Shown piece after piece: positions 52,172-61,196 of a stretch of DNA of 64,000 nt (within the stretch, counting starts at the first letter, position 1; each line of letters starts with the position of its first letter). The notes under the pieces are model-generated. The model was not told where the DNA came from, searched no databases, and worked only from the letters and a program-made list of their open reading frames with translations. The position numbers were made by a program, and so were the translations under genes. The stretch comes from Pedobacter hiemivivus (GTDB lineage Bacteria; Bacteroidota; Bacteroidia; Sphingobacteriales; Sphingobacteriaceae). The stretch lies in NCBI RefSeq assembly GCF_004331685.1, contig NZ_SJSM01000025.1, forward strand, positions 1-64,000, given 5' to 3'.

Positions 52172-52636
52172 ATGCAAAACGTTTTAGACCCAATTGATCT
52201 AGAAATTCTACGTCTTTTACAGAAAGATGCCACATTAAACAATAAAGAGCTAGCATTTAAGCTCAACAAATCTATTGCAACGGTGCACGAAAGGATCAGA
52301 CGTTTAAAGGAACAGGGATACATCCAACGTATTGTTGCCATCCTGGACAGAAAGAAAATCAACAGGAATCTCATTGCGTTTTCGCACGTATTTTTGAAGG
52401 CACATACTGCGGAGACTTTAGTAGAATTTGAGACTGAAGTGGCTAAGTTTAGCGAGGTGATGGAATGCTTTCAGATGACCGGTGCGTATGACTTTATCCT
52501 GCGTATTGCAACGAGCGACATGGATGCCTATCATCTTTTTTTGAGGAATAAGCTGGCCACTCTACCCAACGTAAGTACGGTACAAAGCTTTTTTGTACTT
52601 TCAGAAACGAAGAGTGACACCGCTTATCCTTTATAA
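52172..52636 (+). CDS. Lrp/AsnC-family transcriptional regulator
   Basis: A 154-residue regulator: N-terminal helix-turn-helix (about 6-65: I-L-R-L-L-Q-K-D-A-T-L-N-N-K-E-L-A and R-I-R-R-L-K-E-Q-G-Y-I) and a C-terminal RAM ligand domain (about 70-150, with M-T-G-A-Y-D-F-I-L-R-I near 110-120). Lrp proteins sense amino acids. Divergent placement makes the cysteine synthase gene a likely target, perhaps with cysteine as the signal (inference). Confidence 0.92.
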   Translation: MQNVLDPIDLEILRLLQKDATLNNKELAFKLNKSIATVHERIRRLKEQGYIQRIVAILDRKKINRNLIAFSHVFLKAHTAETLVEFETEVAKFSEVMECFQMTGAYDFILRIATSDMDAYHLFLRNKLATLPNVSTVQSFFVLSETKSDTAYPL

Positions 52637-52661
52637 TAACCTATTTGCGATTTACCGATAG

Positions 52662-53888
52662 CTATCGTTTCTTCTTACCTTCAATATTAGGTAGGAAGCC
52701 TGTAATTATACCTATTAATGGAAGGAAAGCACAGATTTGAAACACGTAGGTAATACTGGTCTGATCTGCCAGTTTGCCCAAAAAGGCTGAACCTACCCCC
52801 CCCATACCAAAGGCAAAACCGAAAAACAAGCCGGCAATCATTCCTACTTTTCCAGGAACTAGCTCTGTAGCGTAAACCAGAATGGCCGAAAAGGCCGATG
52901 CAATGATTACACCAATGATAACGGAGAGCACGCCCGTCCAGAATAAAGAGACAAATGGCAATAACAAAGTAAATGGCGCAGCACCAAGTATAGAAATCCA
53001 AATGATATATTTCCTTCCAAAACGATCACCCAGTGGTCCACCGATTAGCGTTCCCGCTGCCACCGCACCTAAAAATGCGAATAGATAAATCTGCGATTCC
53101 TGTACTGAAACATGGAACTTATCAATCAGATAAAAAGTATAATAACTGGTCATACTGGCCATATAGAAGTACTTTGAGAAGATCAACATCAATAAAATCC
53201 CCATCGAAAACGCCACACGTTTCTTTGTAAATGTATGTTTGATTTCTTCAGTAACGACGCCTTTATTTTTTGCTTTAAAGGCGAGCTGTTGCTGATACCA
53301 TTGCGCAATTCTGGAGAGGATTACCATGCCAATAATGGCGACCAATGAAAACCAAATGATATAGAATTGTCCATGAGGCACTACAATTATTGCGGCAAGT
53401 AAAGGACCAATTGCACTTCCTGCATTTCCACCCAACTGAAAAATAGATTGGGCCAATCCTTTTTTGCCGCCAGAAGCCAAATGAGCTACTCTTGATGCTT
53501 CGGGATGGAATATTGACGAGCCTATACCGATTAAACTTACAGCCAGCAATATATTTATAAAGCTAGAGGCAAAAGATACGGCAACCAGACCAACAAGGGT
53601 AAAGGCCATAGCTATAGCCAAAGAATATGGTCTTGGCTTTTTATCAGTATAAAAGCCAATAAATGGTTGTAAAATAGAGGCAGTAAGCTGATAGGTTAAG
53701 GTAATCAATCCGATTTGAGTAAAGTTAAGGCTAAATTTATCTTTCAATATTGGGTACACGGCCGGAATTACAGCCTGTAACATATCGTTGATCAGATGGG
53801 AAAAACTGATGGTAAATAATATAGAAAAGACTGTTTGCTGGGCCAGTTGTTTAGGATCAATAGTAGCGGTAGTAGCTGTTTCTTTCAT
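52662..53888 (-). CDS. MFS transporter (fosmidomycin-resistance-like)
   Basis: A 408-residue protein with 12 membrane helices and MFS motif A-like G-F-Y-T-D-K-K-P-R-P in loop 2-3 and G-G-P-L-G-D-R-F-G-R-K in loop 8-9. The opening F-S-I-L-F-T-I-S-F-S-H-L-I-N-D-M-L-Q is typical of the Fsr group of drug exporters, in which H-x-x-N-D follows TM1. It lies 3 bases downstream of a GntR-type regulator gene on the same strand, so the regulator probably controls it. Confidence 0.88.
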   Translation of the reverse strand: MKETATTATIDPKQLAQQTVFSILFTISFSHLINDMLQAVIPAVYPILKDKFSLNFTQIGLITLTYQLTASILQPFIGFYTDKKPRPYSLAIAMAFTLVGLVAVSFASSFINILLAVSLIGIGSSIFHPEASRVAHLASGGKKGLAQSIFQLGGNAGSAIGPLLAAIIVVPHGQFYIIWFSLVAIIGMVILSRIAQWYQQQLAFKAKNKGVVTEEIKHTFTKKRVAFSMGILLMLIFSKYFYMASMTSYYTFYLIDKFHVSVQESQIYLFAFLGAVAAGTLIGGPLGDRFGRKYIIWISILGAAPFTLLLPFVSLFWTGVLSVIIGVIIASAFSAILVYATELVPGKVGMIAGLFFGFAFGMGGVGSAFLGKLADQTSITYVFQICAFLPLIGIITGFLPNIEGKKKR

Positions 53889-53891
53889 GTT

Positions 53892-54548
53892 TTATTGGGA
53901 TACGTGTCCGATTATTTTTGCTGCGATGCTCCATGCTTTTTTGGCATCACCTGCGATAATACTTTTTAACAATTGTTCGTGGAGCGCATAAGTCTCTTCA
54001 AATACTGCGGTATCAGGGTAAATCTGCAGAAACCAATTTTTGAGATGTATAGAAGTAGAGCGGTAAAGATCGGCCAGAATCTCATTTTTAGAAGCCTCGG
54101 CTATGGCAATATGAAATTGCACATCAGCTTCAATACAATCTTCTATCAAACCTGCAGCAGCAGATTTCTTCCTGTTTTCTAAATGTGCTTTGATGGCAAT
54201 GATATCTGAATCTGTTCTATTCATGGCGGCCTTCTCTGCAATTTTCATCTCAAGTAGTTGCCGCACTTCATCCAAATCCTGAACATTGGCGCGCTTTAGT
54301 CGCTGCTCCATGGGCTCCCGGTTGCTGGTAGATTGCTCCACAAAGGTGCCTATCCCCTGCTGCACCCTAAGTAAGCCGGAATTGGCCAATATCTTTATGG
54401 CCTCCCTAATGGTAGATCGGCCCACACCGAAGCCTTTCATCAATTCTGGTTCTATAGGCAGTTTTTCATTTACCTTATATTTCCCAAAAGAAATTTGCTC
54501 CTGTATTTTGGAGGCAACTTCGTCTGCAAGTGATTTTCTCTTAATCAA
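53892..54548 (-). CDS. FadR/GntR-family transcriptional regulator
   Basis: A 218-residue repressor-type protein: winged helix-turn-helix (about 5-68, with L-P-I-E-P-E-L-M-K-G-F-G-V-G-R-S-T-I-R-E-A) and an all-helical FCD effector domain (about 80-215). FCD domains bind small carboxylates with a metal. It sits directly upstream of the MFS transporter in a two-gene operon. The ligand is unknown. Confidence 0.92.
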   Translation of the reverse strand: MIKRKSLADEVASKIQEQISFGKYKVNEKLPIEPELMKGFGVGRSTIREAIKILANSGLLRVQQGIGTFVEQSTSNREPMEQRLKRANVQDLDEVRQLLEMKIAEKAAMNRTDSDIIAIKAHLENRKKSAAAGLIEDCIEADVQFHIAIAEASKNEILADLYRSTSIHLKNWFLQIYPDTAVFEETYALHEQLLKSIIAGDAKKAWSIAAKIIGHVSQ

Positions 54549-54689
54549 ATTACTGAGGTTAAATTCATCATATCATCAGATGAATTTCAAAGGTATAAAT
54601 TTCTTTGGTAGATAAAAAAAGAAAGCCAATTTTCTATTTGATATGTTCGGTAAAAAAGCGACATTGAGCTCAATTAAATAGATCAGCAC

Positions 54690-55592
54690 ATGCAAAAAAT
54701 ATATATGGGTGATGCAGGCCCCAAAGTTTCTCCTGCGGTTTACGGTTTTTACAGATGGAATGAAGTAAAAGATACGGCTAATGTTTTAAAAAAAACGGTG
54801 CAGCTTTGCTTAGAACTAGGGATTAACACTTTTGAACATGGTGACAACTATGGTTCTTACCAATGTGAATCGCTATTTGGCGACTTGATTAAAGAAGGCT
54901 TGTTTAAAAGAGAAGAAGTGGTTCTATTTAGTAAATGTGGATTAAGGGTGCCGGATGCACAAAACCCAGATATCCGGGTTAAACATTATGATACTTCGGC
55001 AGTACACATCACTAAAAGTGTAGAATCATCATTAAAGAAACTGAGAACGGATTATCTAGATATCTTTTTATTGGATAAGCTTGACCCGATTTCAAACCTT
55101 GAAGAAACGGCTTTAACTTTGGAGAAGCTAAAAGACTCTGGAAAAATTAAGAGTATTGGGGTAGCGAATTTCTCTGTTTTTCAACATCAGCTACTGGCTT
55201 CTTATTTAACCAAACCAATTGTAACCAATCATATTGAACTGAATTTACTGAGCACCCAGGCTTTGGACAATGGTCAGCTTGATTACATCAAACAACGCTA
55301 CATGCGCCCATTGGCTTATGCCCCACTTGCCGAAGGTAGAATTGCTGCTGGCACTGATCCGCAGGCGGTAAAGGTTCGTGAGAAACTGGAAGAACTGAGC
55401 GTAAAGTACAGTGCTAATATTGAATCTCTTGCAGTAGCCTGGTTGGTAAAATTAGGCGCATTGCCACTTATTGGTACCACCAATGAGCAAAGGATTAGAA
55501 ATGCAGCGAATGCCTTTACAATAGACTTGGATCATCAAGACTGGTATGACCTGTATAATGTGTCGGTAGCGCATCCGAGTTTGCTTTCATAA
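54690..55592 (+). CDS. Aldo/keto reductase
   Basis: A 300-residue TIM-barrel NADP oxidoreductase. The catalytic Tyr lies in E-H-G-D-N-Y-G near 48-54 (Asp-Tyr pair), the Lys in F-S-K-C-G near 77-81, and the strand motif Y-L-D-I-F-L-L-D near 121-128 where most relatives have L-L-H: the usual His is Asp here. C-terminal L-I-G-T-T-N-E-Q-R cofactor motif is present near 252-260. Close to the YdhF-type group. Monocistronic or paired with the HAD gene 72 bases downstream. Substrate unknown. Confidence 0.9.
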   Translation: MQKIYMGDAGPKVSPAVYGFYRWNEVKDTANVLKKTVQLCLELGINTFEHGDNYGSYQCESLFGDLIKEGLFKREEVVLFSKCGLRVPDAQNPDIRVKHYDTSAVHITKSVESSLKKLRTDYLDIFLLDKLDPISNLEETALTLEKLKDSGKIKSIGVANFSVFQHQLLASYLTKPIVTNHIELNLLSTQALDNGQLDYIKQRYMRPLAYAPLAEGRIAAGTDPQAVKVREKLEELSVKYSANIESLAVAWLVKLGALPLIGTTNEQRIRNAANAFTIDLDHQDWYDLYNVSVAHPSLLS

Positions 55593-55664
55593 TACTATAT
55601 TTGCTGTGCCTAAACGAGATTTTTTTTTATCATTTTTACTTTTAAAACGCATAGCAAGAAACAT

Positions 55665-56438
55665 ATGAAACACGGACTTTTGATAGACATGGATGGAGTT
55701 ATTTATAGCGGTGAAACTTTAATTGAAGGCGCAGATAAGTTCATCAATGGCTTGATTAAAAATGATATCCCCTTTACGTTCATGACGAATAACAGTCAGC
55801 GTACAAGACTCGATTCGGTACGAAAACTTAAACTCCTGGGCATTGAAGTTACTGAAAACCATATTTACACCAGTGCAATGGCTACAGGTAAGTTTTTGGG
55901 TGATCAAGGTAAAAATGGTACAGCCTATGTTTTGGGTGAAGGTGGCTTATTAACCAGCTTACATGAAAATGGCATCAACCTGGTCAATACTGATCCCGAA
56001 TTTGTGGTATTGGGAGAAGGCAGAAACTTTACTTTAGAAATGGTTCAGCGTGCGGTAGATATGATTCTGGCGGGTGCAAAATTCATCACCACCAACAGAG
56101 ACCCTTCGCCAAAAAAACCAGGATGGAGTAATCTGGGGATTGCAGCAACGACTGCTATGATTGAAGAGGCAACAGGCCGAAAAGCTTTTGTAATTGGTAA
56201 GCCTAGTCCGGTGATGATGCGATCAGCTCGTAAATATTTAGGTTTGGAAACCGCAGAAACTACCGTAATTGGTGACACAATGGAGACAGATATTCAAGGT
56301 GGTGTGCAAATGGGTTATAAAACCATATTGGTACTCTCTGGCATCGCAAAAAAAGAAAAACTGACTCAATATGCCTTTAAACCTGATTTAATAGTAAGCT
56401 CGGTTGATCAAATTGAGCTTCCATTAAAATGGTGGTAA
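55665..56438 (+). CDS. NagD-like HAD-IIA phosphatase
   Basis: A 257-residue HAD phosphatase of the IIA (capped C2) type. The Asp nucleophile and general acid are in L-I-D-M-D-G-V-I-Y near 6-14, motif II in M-T-N-N-S near 40-44, Lys in I-G-K-P-S-P near 176-181, and the acidic motif in I-G-D-T-M-E-T-D-I near 201-209. NagD relatives act on nucleotide or sugar phosphates. A terminator follows at 56475. Confidence 0.92.
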   Translation: MKHGLLIDMDGVIYSGETLIEGADKFINGLIKNDIPFTFMTNNSQRTRLDSVRKLKLLGIEVTENHIYTSAMATGKFLGDQGKNGTAYVLGEGGLLTSLHENGINLVNTDPEFVVLGEGRNFTLEMVQRAVDMILAGAKFITTNRDPSPKKPGWSNLGIAATTAMIEEATGRKAFVIGKPSPVMMRSARKYLGLETAETTVIGDTMETDIQGGVQMGYKTILVLSGIAKKEKLTQYAFKPDLIVSSVDQIELPLKWW

Positions 56439-56474
56439 TTCGGTTAACCTTTAGCCGCAACATATTCAAATCAA

Positions 56475-56511
56475 AGCCGTACGAGTGGTTATCCACTCAT
56501 ACGGCTTTTTT
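56475..56511 (+). terminator. Terminator after the NagD-like gene
   Basis: AGCCGTACGAGTGG (56475-56488) pairs with CCACTCATACGGCT (56493-56506) except one C/A mismatch; a 4-base loop and T6 follow. Confidence 0.88.
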
Positions 56512-56612
56512 GATGAGACAATCTACCTCATACGAAATACAGTGTAATTCTATTACTTAAATTTAATTTGTACTGCAATTTGTTTACATTAGAGTAATCC
56601 TTATTAAGTTTT

Positions 56613-58601
56613 ATGCGGTTTCTCATCTTATTATTTATTCTTTTCGGGCACTTTAACGGTTATGGTTCAGAACAAGTTATCCATTTAGATAGCAATCTAA
56701 GGGACTGTAACCTAGGCAAGCACATCTCTTATTTTGAGGACAAAAGTGCCCAGCTTACGCTTGATCAGATCCAGATTTTATTAAAAAAAGGGCAATTTAA
56801 AAAAGGGCAAACTGAGATCCTAAATTTCGGAAATACGAAATCTGCTTTCTGGATCAAGATAGATTATATCAGCAGTGCCACCAACAGAGATTATTTAGTC
56901 TTGGACATTCCTAATATTGACCATATTGATTTTTATACGAACACTGAGACAGGGATAGTACATAGGACTGCCGGTTCAATTGTTCGATCAATACCTGGAG
57001 TAATTGCAACCAACAATTACATTTTCGATTTACCTCCCCAAAGCCATACAATAACCACGTTATGGCTTAAGCTAAAGACCAACAACATACTTATTGTCCC
57101 TATTAAGATCGTTAGTTCCGATAATTTTATACCCGGAAAATCAATAAAGAACAACCTCCAAATTATATACCTGGGCATATTGCTTACCCTATTGCTATTT
57201 AACTTTTTTCTCTATTTCAGTTTAAAAGACAGCACCTACTTATATTACAGTTTATATGTTTTTTCGCTGGGCATTTATATGGTCATGTATTTAAGAGGGT
57301 ACAGCTATTTATTTGGCCAAGATGCACGAATTTTACTTAACCACTACCCTCATTCTTTCCTCGCCATATCCATTATAGCATCCATACTATTTTCTAAAAA
57401 ATTCCTAAATCTCAAAAACGTATCTAAATTATTGGTTCATGCCTGTAATTTCCTCCTTTTATGCAGTATTGTAATGTTATGTGCGAGCATTGCCGGATTT
57501 AAAAGCATTGCCTCACATATGGCGCAGGTGGTTACTATGGCCGGCGCCGTCATTTTATGGACCTCCGGACTTATTGCTTATAAAAAGGGGCATAAACCTG
57601 CAAAATATTACATTTTAGCTTGGTCATTTATCACGGTAACCGTTATCGCAGTCGTATTAAGTCTGGCTGGAGTACTCACTTATCATGACTACACCTTTGA
57701 ATTTGTTCCTATAGGTTCTACTATTGAACTGCTGCTACTTGCTTTTGCCCTTGGTGATCGTTACCGGACCATAATAAGGAGCGAACAACAGGTGAGAGAT
57801 GAGAATTTTTCTTTAATACAAACACAAAATCAACGACTGGAGAAACTAGTAGAAGAGCGAACCTTGAGGCTTAGTGAAACTATTGCGCAATTGGAGGCTT
57901 CGAATGGGGTGAAAAACAAGTTGTTTTCCATCATTGCCCATGACTTGAGAAGTCCTTTTAGTAGCTTAATCAGCATTTTCGCCTTAAAAGACATGGATCT
58001 GCTTTCGCTGGATGAGCTTAAAATACTATTGAATGAAAACCGGAAAAATATAGATACCATACACAACACACTCAATAATCTTTTGTATTGGGCACAAAGC
58101 CAAATGGAGGGCGTTAAAACCGTTCCGACAGCCTTCAACATCAAACAACTTATTGAAGATCTTGCGCTAGTTTATTCACCACTTATACAATCAAAGGGAA
58201 TCACCATCAATTTGCATGCAGCCGATCAATCTATGGTATTCGCGGATGAGAATCAGATCCAATTGGTGCTTCGTAACCTCATCGATAATGCCATAAAGTT
58301 TACCCCCTCTTCTCACGGAATTGACATTACCCTAAGCCCTCATGAATCTGCTATAAAAATCTGTGTAAACAACACCATTTCTAAAACAAATGCGCTAAAT
58401 ATCGAGAGCATTACCAATCCTGGTGCTTTTGAAGCCACTTATGGCACTGGTCATGAAAAAGGCATAGGTCTGGGACTCCATTTGTGCAGGGAATATATTA
58501 AAGGAAATGGAAGTGAATTAAGCGTAAAGCTAAGTGGCAGGTTAGTTTCATTTTGCTTTGAGCTGCCATTGCCTAATCTCCAAAACACTATTGTGGCATA
58601 A
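56613..58601 (+). CDS. 7TM-DISM sensor histidine kinase with degenerate ATP G1 box
   Basis: A 662-residue sensor. Signal peptide (about 1-18), an extracytoplasmic 7TMR-DISMED2 domain (about 30-160), seven membrane helices (about 180-385), a coiled coil (about 395-425), HisKA with the phospho-His in F-S-I-I-A-H-D-L-R-S-P near 435-445, and an ATPase domain with N-box L-R-N-L-I-D-N-A-I-K-F-T near 552-563 and G2 G-I-G-L-G-L near 619-624. The G1 box D-x-G-x-G is not visible: the equivalent stretch reads C-V-N-N-T-I-S-K-T-N. Activity may be reduced or altered. No response-regulator gene adjoins. The ligand domain usually binds a carbohydrate (family knowledge). Confidence 0.88.
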   Translation: MRFLILLFILFGHFNGYGSEQVIHLDSNLRDCNLGKHISYFEDKSAQLTLDQIQILLKKGQFKKGQTEILNFGNTKSAFWIKIDYISSATNRDYLVLDIPNIDHIDFYTNTETGIVHRTAGSIVRSIPGVIATNNYIFDLPPQSHTITTLWLKLKTNNILIVPIKIVSSDNFIPGKSIKNNLQIIYLGILLTLLLFNFFLYFSLKDSTYLYYSLYVFSLGIYMVMYLRGYSYLFGQDARILLNHYPHSFLAISIIASILFSKKFLNLKNVSKLLVHACNFLLLCSIVMLCASIAGFKSIASHMAQVVTMAGAVILWTSGLIAYKKGHKPAKYYILAWSFITVTVIAVVLSLAGVLTYHDYTFEFVPIGSTIELLLLAFALGDRYRTIIRSEQQVRDENFSLIQTQNQRLEKLVEERTLRLSETIAQLEASNGVKNKLFSIIAHDLRSPFSSLISIFALKDMDLLSLDELKILLNENRKNIDTIHNTLNNLLYWAQSQMEGVKTVPTAFNIKQLIEDLALVYSPLIQSKGITINLHAADQSMVFADENQIQLVLRNLIDNAIKFTPSSHGIDITLSPHESAIKICVNNTISKTNALNIESITNPGAFEATYGTGHEKGIGLGLHLCREYIKGNGSELSVKLSGRLVSFCFELPLPNLQNTIVA

Positions 58602-58643
58602 TTATCGTTTATAGTTTGTGACGAAAAAAACAAATACCAACGA

Positions 58644-59357
58644 ATGAAGATCAAACTAATCCTCTTTTTTTTGCTTTGCCATACAGCTATATATGCTCAA
58701 CCTTTTATATTTCCTGAACTTCCAGCTTCCGGAAAATCGCTGGCATCTCTTACCCCTTCCAATTGGAAAGTAATAGACAGTGTATATGGGGACCTAAATA
58801 ACGACAACATAAAAGACATGGCCTTTGTAGTTGAATTTTACAGACCAGTGAAGGAGAGCAGAGCTTATGGGGATAACGATACGGAGCTCATAACAGAGGT
58901 ACAAAAACCCAGAATACTGGCCATTTACTTTAAAAAATCTACTAACGGCGCATACAGACTAGCCACTCAAAACAACAATTTCATGCTAAGATCGGAAGAA
59001 GGAGGAGCCATGGGCGATCCCTTACGGCCCATGCACATTCAGGCTAACCAACTTTTATTATCTTTTGAGGGTGGCGGAAACTGGCGCTGGAAATTAAATT
59101 ATAGCTTTAAATATTTAGATAAAGACTGGCAGTTAGTCCAGGCTAACAATCTTGCCTATCATTCTGGTTCGGGAGAAATGAATGACAAGCGATATGATTT
59201 TATAAATAAAACGCGAAAAGTGGTAACTGGAACGATGAACGATAGCACGCTGAAAGACAACATTTTTGATCAGCCATTAACGATAAAAACGTTACGCACT
59301 TTTAATAGCTTTAAAAAGCCCTGGACCTGGGAGATTAAAAAGGACGAATTTTTATAA
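58644..59357 (+). CDS. Secreted protein of unknown function
   Basis: A 237-residue exported protein (signal peptide 1-18, ending Y-A-Q). The only pattern I see is V-Y-G-D-L-N-N-D-N-I-K-D-M-A-F near 48-62, like the Ca-binding D-x-N-x-D-G loops of FG-GAP/VCBS-type repeats, followed by a beta-rich body with F-E-G-G-G-N-W-R-W near 140-148. It begins 42 bases after the 7TM-DISM kinase stop and may be co-transcribed. No function can be assigned. Confidence 0.7.
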   Translation: MKIKLILFFLLCHTAIYAQPFIFPELPASGKSLASLTPSNWKVIDSVYGDLNNDNIKDMAFVVEFYRPVKESRAYGDNDTELITEVQKPRILAIYFKKSTNGAYRLATQNNNFMLRSEEGGAMGDPLRPMHIQANQLLLSFEGGGNWRWKLNYSFKYLDKDWQLVQANNLAYHSGSGEMNDKRYDFINKTRKVVTGTMNDSTLKDNIFDQPLTIKTLRTFNSFKKPWTWEIKKDEFL

Positions 59358-59360
59358 AAA

Positions 59361-59397
59361 AAAGGGCTGTTAAAAAAATTATTTAACAGCCCTTTTC
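59361..59397. terminator. Bidirectional terminator before guaB
   Basis: GGGCTGTTAAA (59364-59374) pairs perfectly with TTTAACAGCCC (59382-59392), with A-rich and T-rich flanks on both sides, so it can serve the secreted-protein gene and the convergent guaB. Confidence 0.88.
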
Positions 59398-59413
59398 TAG
59401 TTATCACTAATTA

Positions 59414-60883
59414 CTAACGTGAGTAATTAGGTGCTTCTTTAGTAATTGAAATATCGTGTGGATGACTTTCTCTCATCCCTGCAGCAGTGATACGAACAAA
59501 TTTAGCTTTCTGTAAATCTTCAACTGTAGCTGCACCACAGTAGTGCATTCCGGCTCTTAAACCACCAACATATTGATAAATTACTTCGGCTAATGTTCCT
59601 TTGTAAGGTACGCGACCTACAATACCTTCTGGTACCAATTTAGTAACTACGTCAGTCTCATCCTGGAAATAACGATCTTTAGATCCTTGTTGCATCGCTT
59701 CTACAGAACCCATACCACGGTAAGATTTAAACTTACGACCTTCGTAAATGATGGTCTCACCTGGTGATTCCTCTACACCTGCAAATAATGAACCTGCCAT
59801 GATTGCACTTGCACCAGCTGCTAAAGCTTTAACAATATCTCCTGTTTGCTTGATACCACCATCGGCAATAACTGGGATCCCTGTTCCTTCAAGTGCTTTA
59901 GCACATTCAAATACAGCATACAACTGAGGTACACCTACCCCTGCTATGATCCTTGTAGTACAGATAGAACCTGGACCAATACCAACTTTAACGGCATCAG
60001 CACCAGCAGCTGCCAAAGCAAGTGCGGCATCAGCTGTAGCAATATTACCTGCAATTACCTGCAATTCAGGCCATCTTTCTTTAATGGCTTTCACCATATC
60101 AATTACACCTTTAGAATGACCGTGGGCGGTATCTACCGTTACTACGTCAACTCCAGCCTGCACTAGTGCTGCTACACGATCAATATTATCTGCGGCAACA
60201 CCTACAGCAGCACCAACGCGTAAACGTCCGCGCTCATCTTTACAAGCTTTAGGGTAATTTTTATATTTCTGAATGTCTTTAAAAGTGATCAATCCGGCAA
60301 GACGACCTTCTTTATCAATAACAGGCAGTTTTTCAATTTTATAATCCTGTAAAATCTCTTCAGCTTGCAAAAGGGTTGTACCTTCAGCAGCAGTAATCAG
60401 ATTTTCTTTGGTCATCACTTCAGAAACTTTGCGCTGCATATCTTTCTGGAAACGCAGATCTCTATTGGTAATGATACCTACCAGTTTGTTATCGGCATCG
60501 ATAACAGGAATTCCACCGATCTTAAAGTCTTTCATGATCTGGAACGCATCAGCAACTTTAGCATTTGCATTTAAAGTAACCGGATCCTGGATCATTCCAC
60601 TTTCTGAGCGCTTTACTTTTCTTACCTCCTCTGCCTGACGTTCAATGCTCATATTCTTGTGCAGCATACCGATACCACCAGCCTGGGCAATGGCAATAGC
60701 CAAACCAGCTTCGGTTACAGTATCCATAGCAGCAGAAACTATAGGAACATTAATACGTATTTTTTTGGTTAAGAAACTTCCGGTATCCACATCGCGTGGC
60801 AAAACTTCAGAATAAGCTGGTACTAATAATACGTCATCGTACGTTAGTCCTTCGGCAATAAATTTATTGGGATCGAGTTGCAT
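59414..60883 (-). CDS. guaB: Inosine-5'-monophosphate dehydrogenase
   Basis: A 489-residue enzyme oxidising IMP to XMP, the first step to GMP. TIM barrel split by two CBS domains (about 90-205); the catalytic Cys lies in G-P-G-S-I-C-T-T-R near 300-308, the phosphate loop in D-G-G-I-K near 357-361, and Y-R-G-M-G-S-V near 403-409 marks the IMP site. The start M-Q-L-D-P-N-K-F at 60883 is chosen over ATG 60946 because the promoter (60916-60946) overlaps that earlier codon. Monocistronic. Confidence 0.96.
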   Translation of the reverse strand: MQLDPNKFIAEGLTYDDVLLVPAYSEVLPRDVDTGSFLTKKIRINVPIVSAAMDTVTEAGLAIAIAQAGGIGMLHKNMSIERQAEEVRKVKRSESGMIQDPVTLNANAKVADAFQIMKDFKIGGIPVIDADNKLVGIITNRDLRFQKDMQRKVSEVMTKENLITAAEGTTLLQAEEILQDYKIEKLPVIDKEGRLAGLITFKDIQKYKNYPKACKDERGRLRVGAAVGVAADNIDRVAALVQAGVDVVTVDTAHGHSKGVIDMVKAIKERWPELQVIAGNIATADAALALAAAGADAVKVGIGPGSICTTRIIAGVGVPQLYAVFECAKALEGTGIPVIADGGIKQTGDIVKALAAGASAIMAGSLFAGVEESPGETIIYEGRKFKSYRGMGSVEAMQQGSKDRYFQDETDVVTKLVPEGIVGRVPYKGTLAEVIYQYVGGLRAGMHYCGAATVEDLQKAKFVRITAAGMRESHPHDISITKEAPNYSR

Positions 60884-61196
60884 AGCAAATAATTTAAGAG
60901 TTACTATTTGCCGGGCAAAGATACTATTATTGTTGTGATTACGCAACAGTTTCTAGAATATAGTCTGATTGAACCAAAAGATTACAATCAAATTAACTAT
61001 CCATCTGCCAATGTTAAAGATTGTTAACCTTTTTTGAGCTGTCCTTTTATTTTTTAGCATTATAGTTAAACGCTAATCAAATAAAATGGTCTTCCCTATT
61101 CTGAGCCAGCAACACCTTATCAGAAACCAATGTATATAATGACTCCCATTGTTATCAAAAAGATGTAAATTGACCCAATACAAATCTAACTGAAAC
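60884..61196. other. Divergent intergenic region guaB / phosphoesterase
   Basis: 313 AT-rich bases. They contain the guaB promoter (60916-60946). For the phosphoesterase gene no clear -7/-33 pair is seen, and no RNA gene or hairpin stands out. Confidence 0.5.
60916..60946 (-). promoter_or_regulatory. Bacteroidetes-type promoter of guaB
   Basis: On the minus strand TTG (60944-60946), a 20-bp spacer and TATCTTTG (60916-60923). The expected transcript start near 60910 supports initiation at ATG 60883. Confidence 0.68.

Noticed and set aside
60884..60946. Upstream in-frame extension of guaB
   Set aside because: The added 21 residues have no family match and the promoter's -33 element overlaps this start codon.
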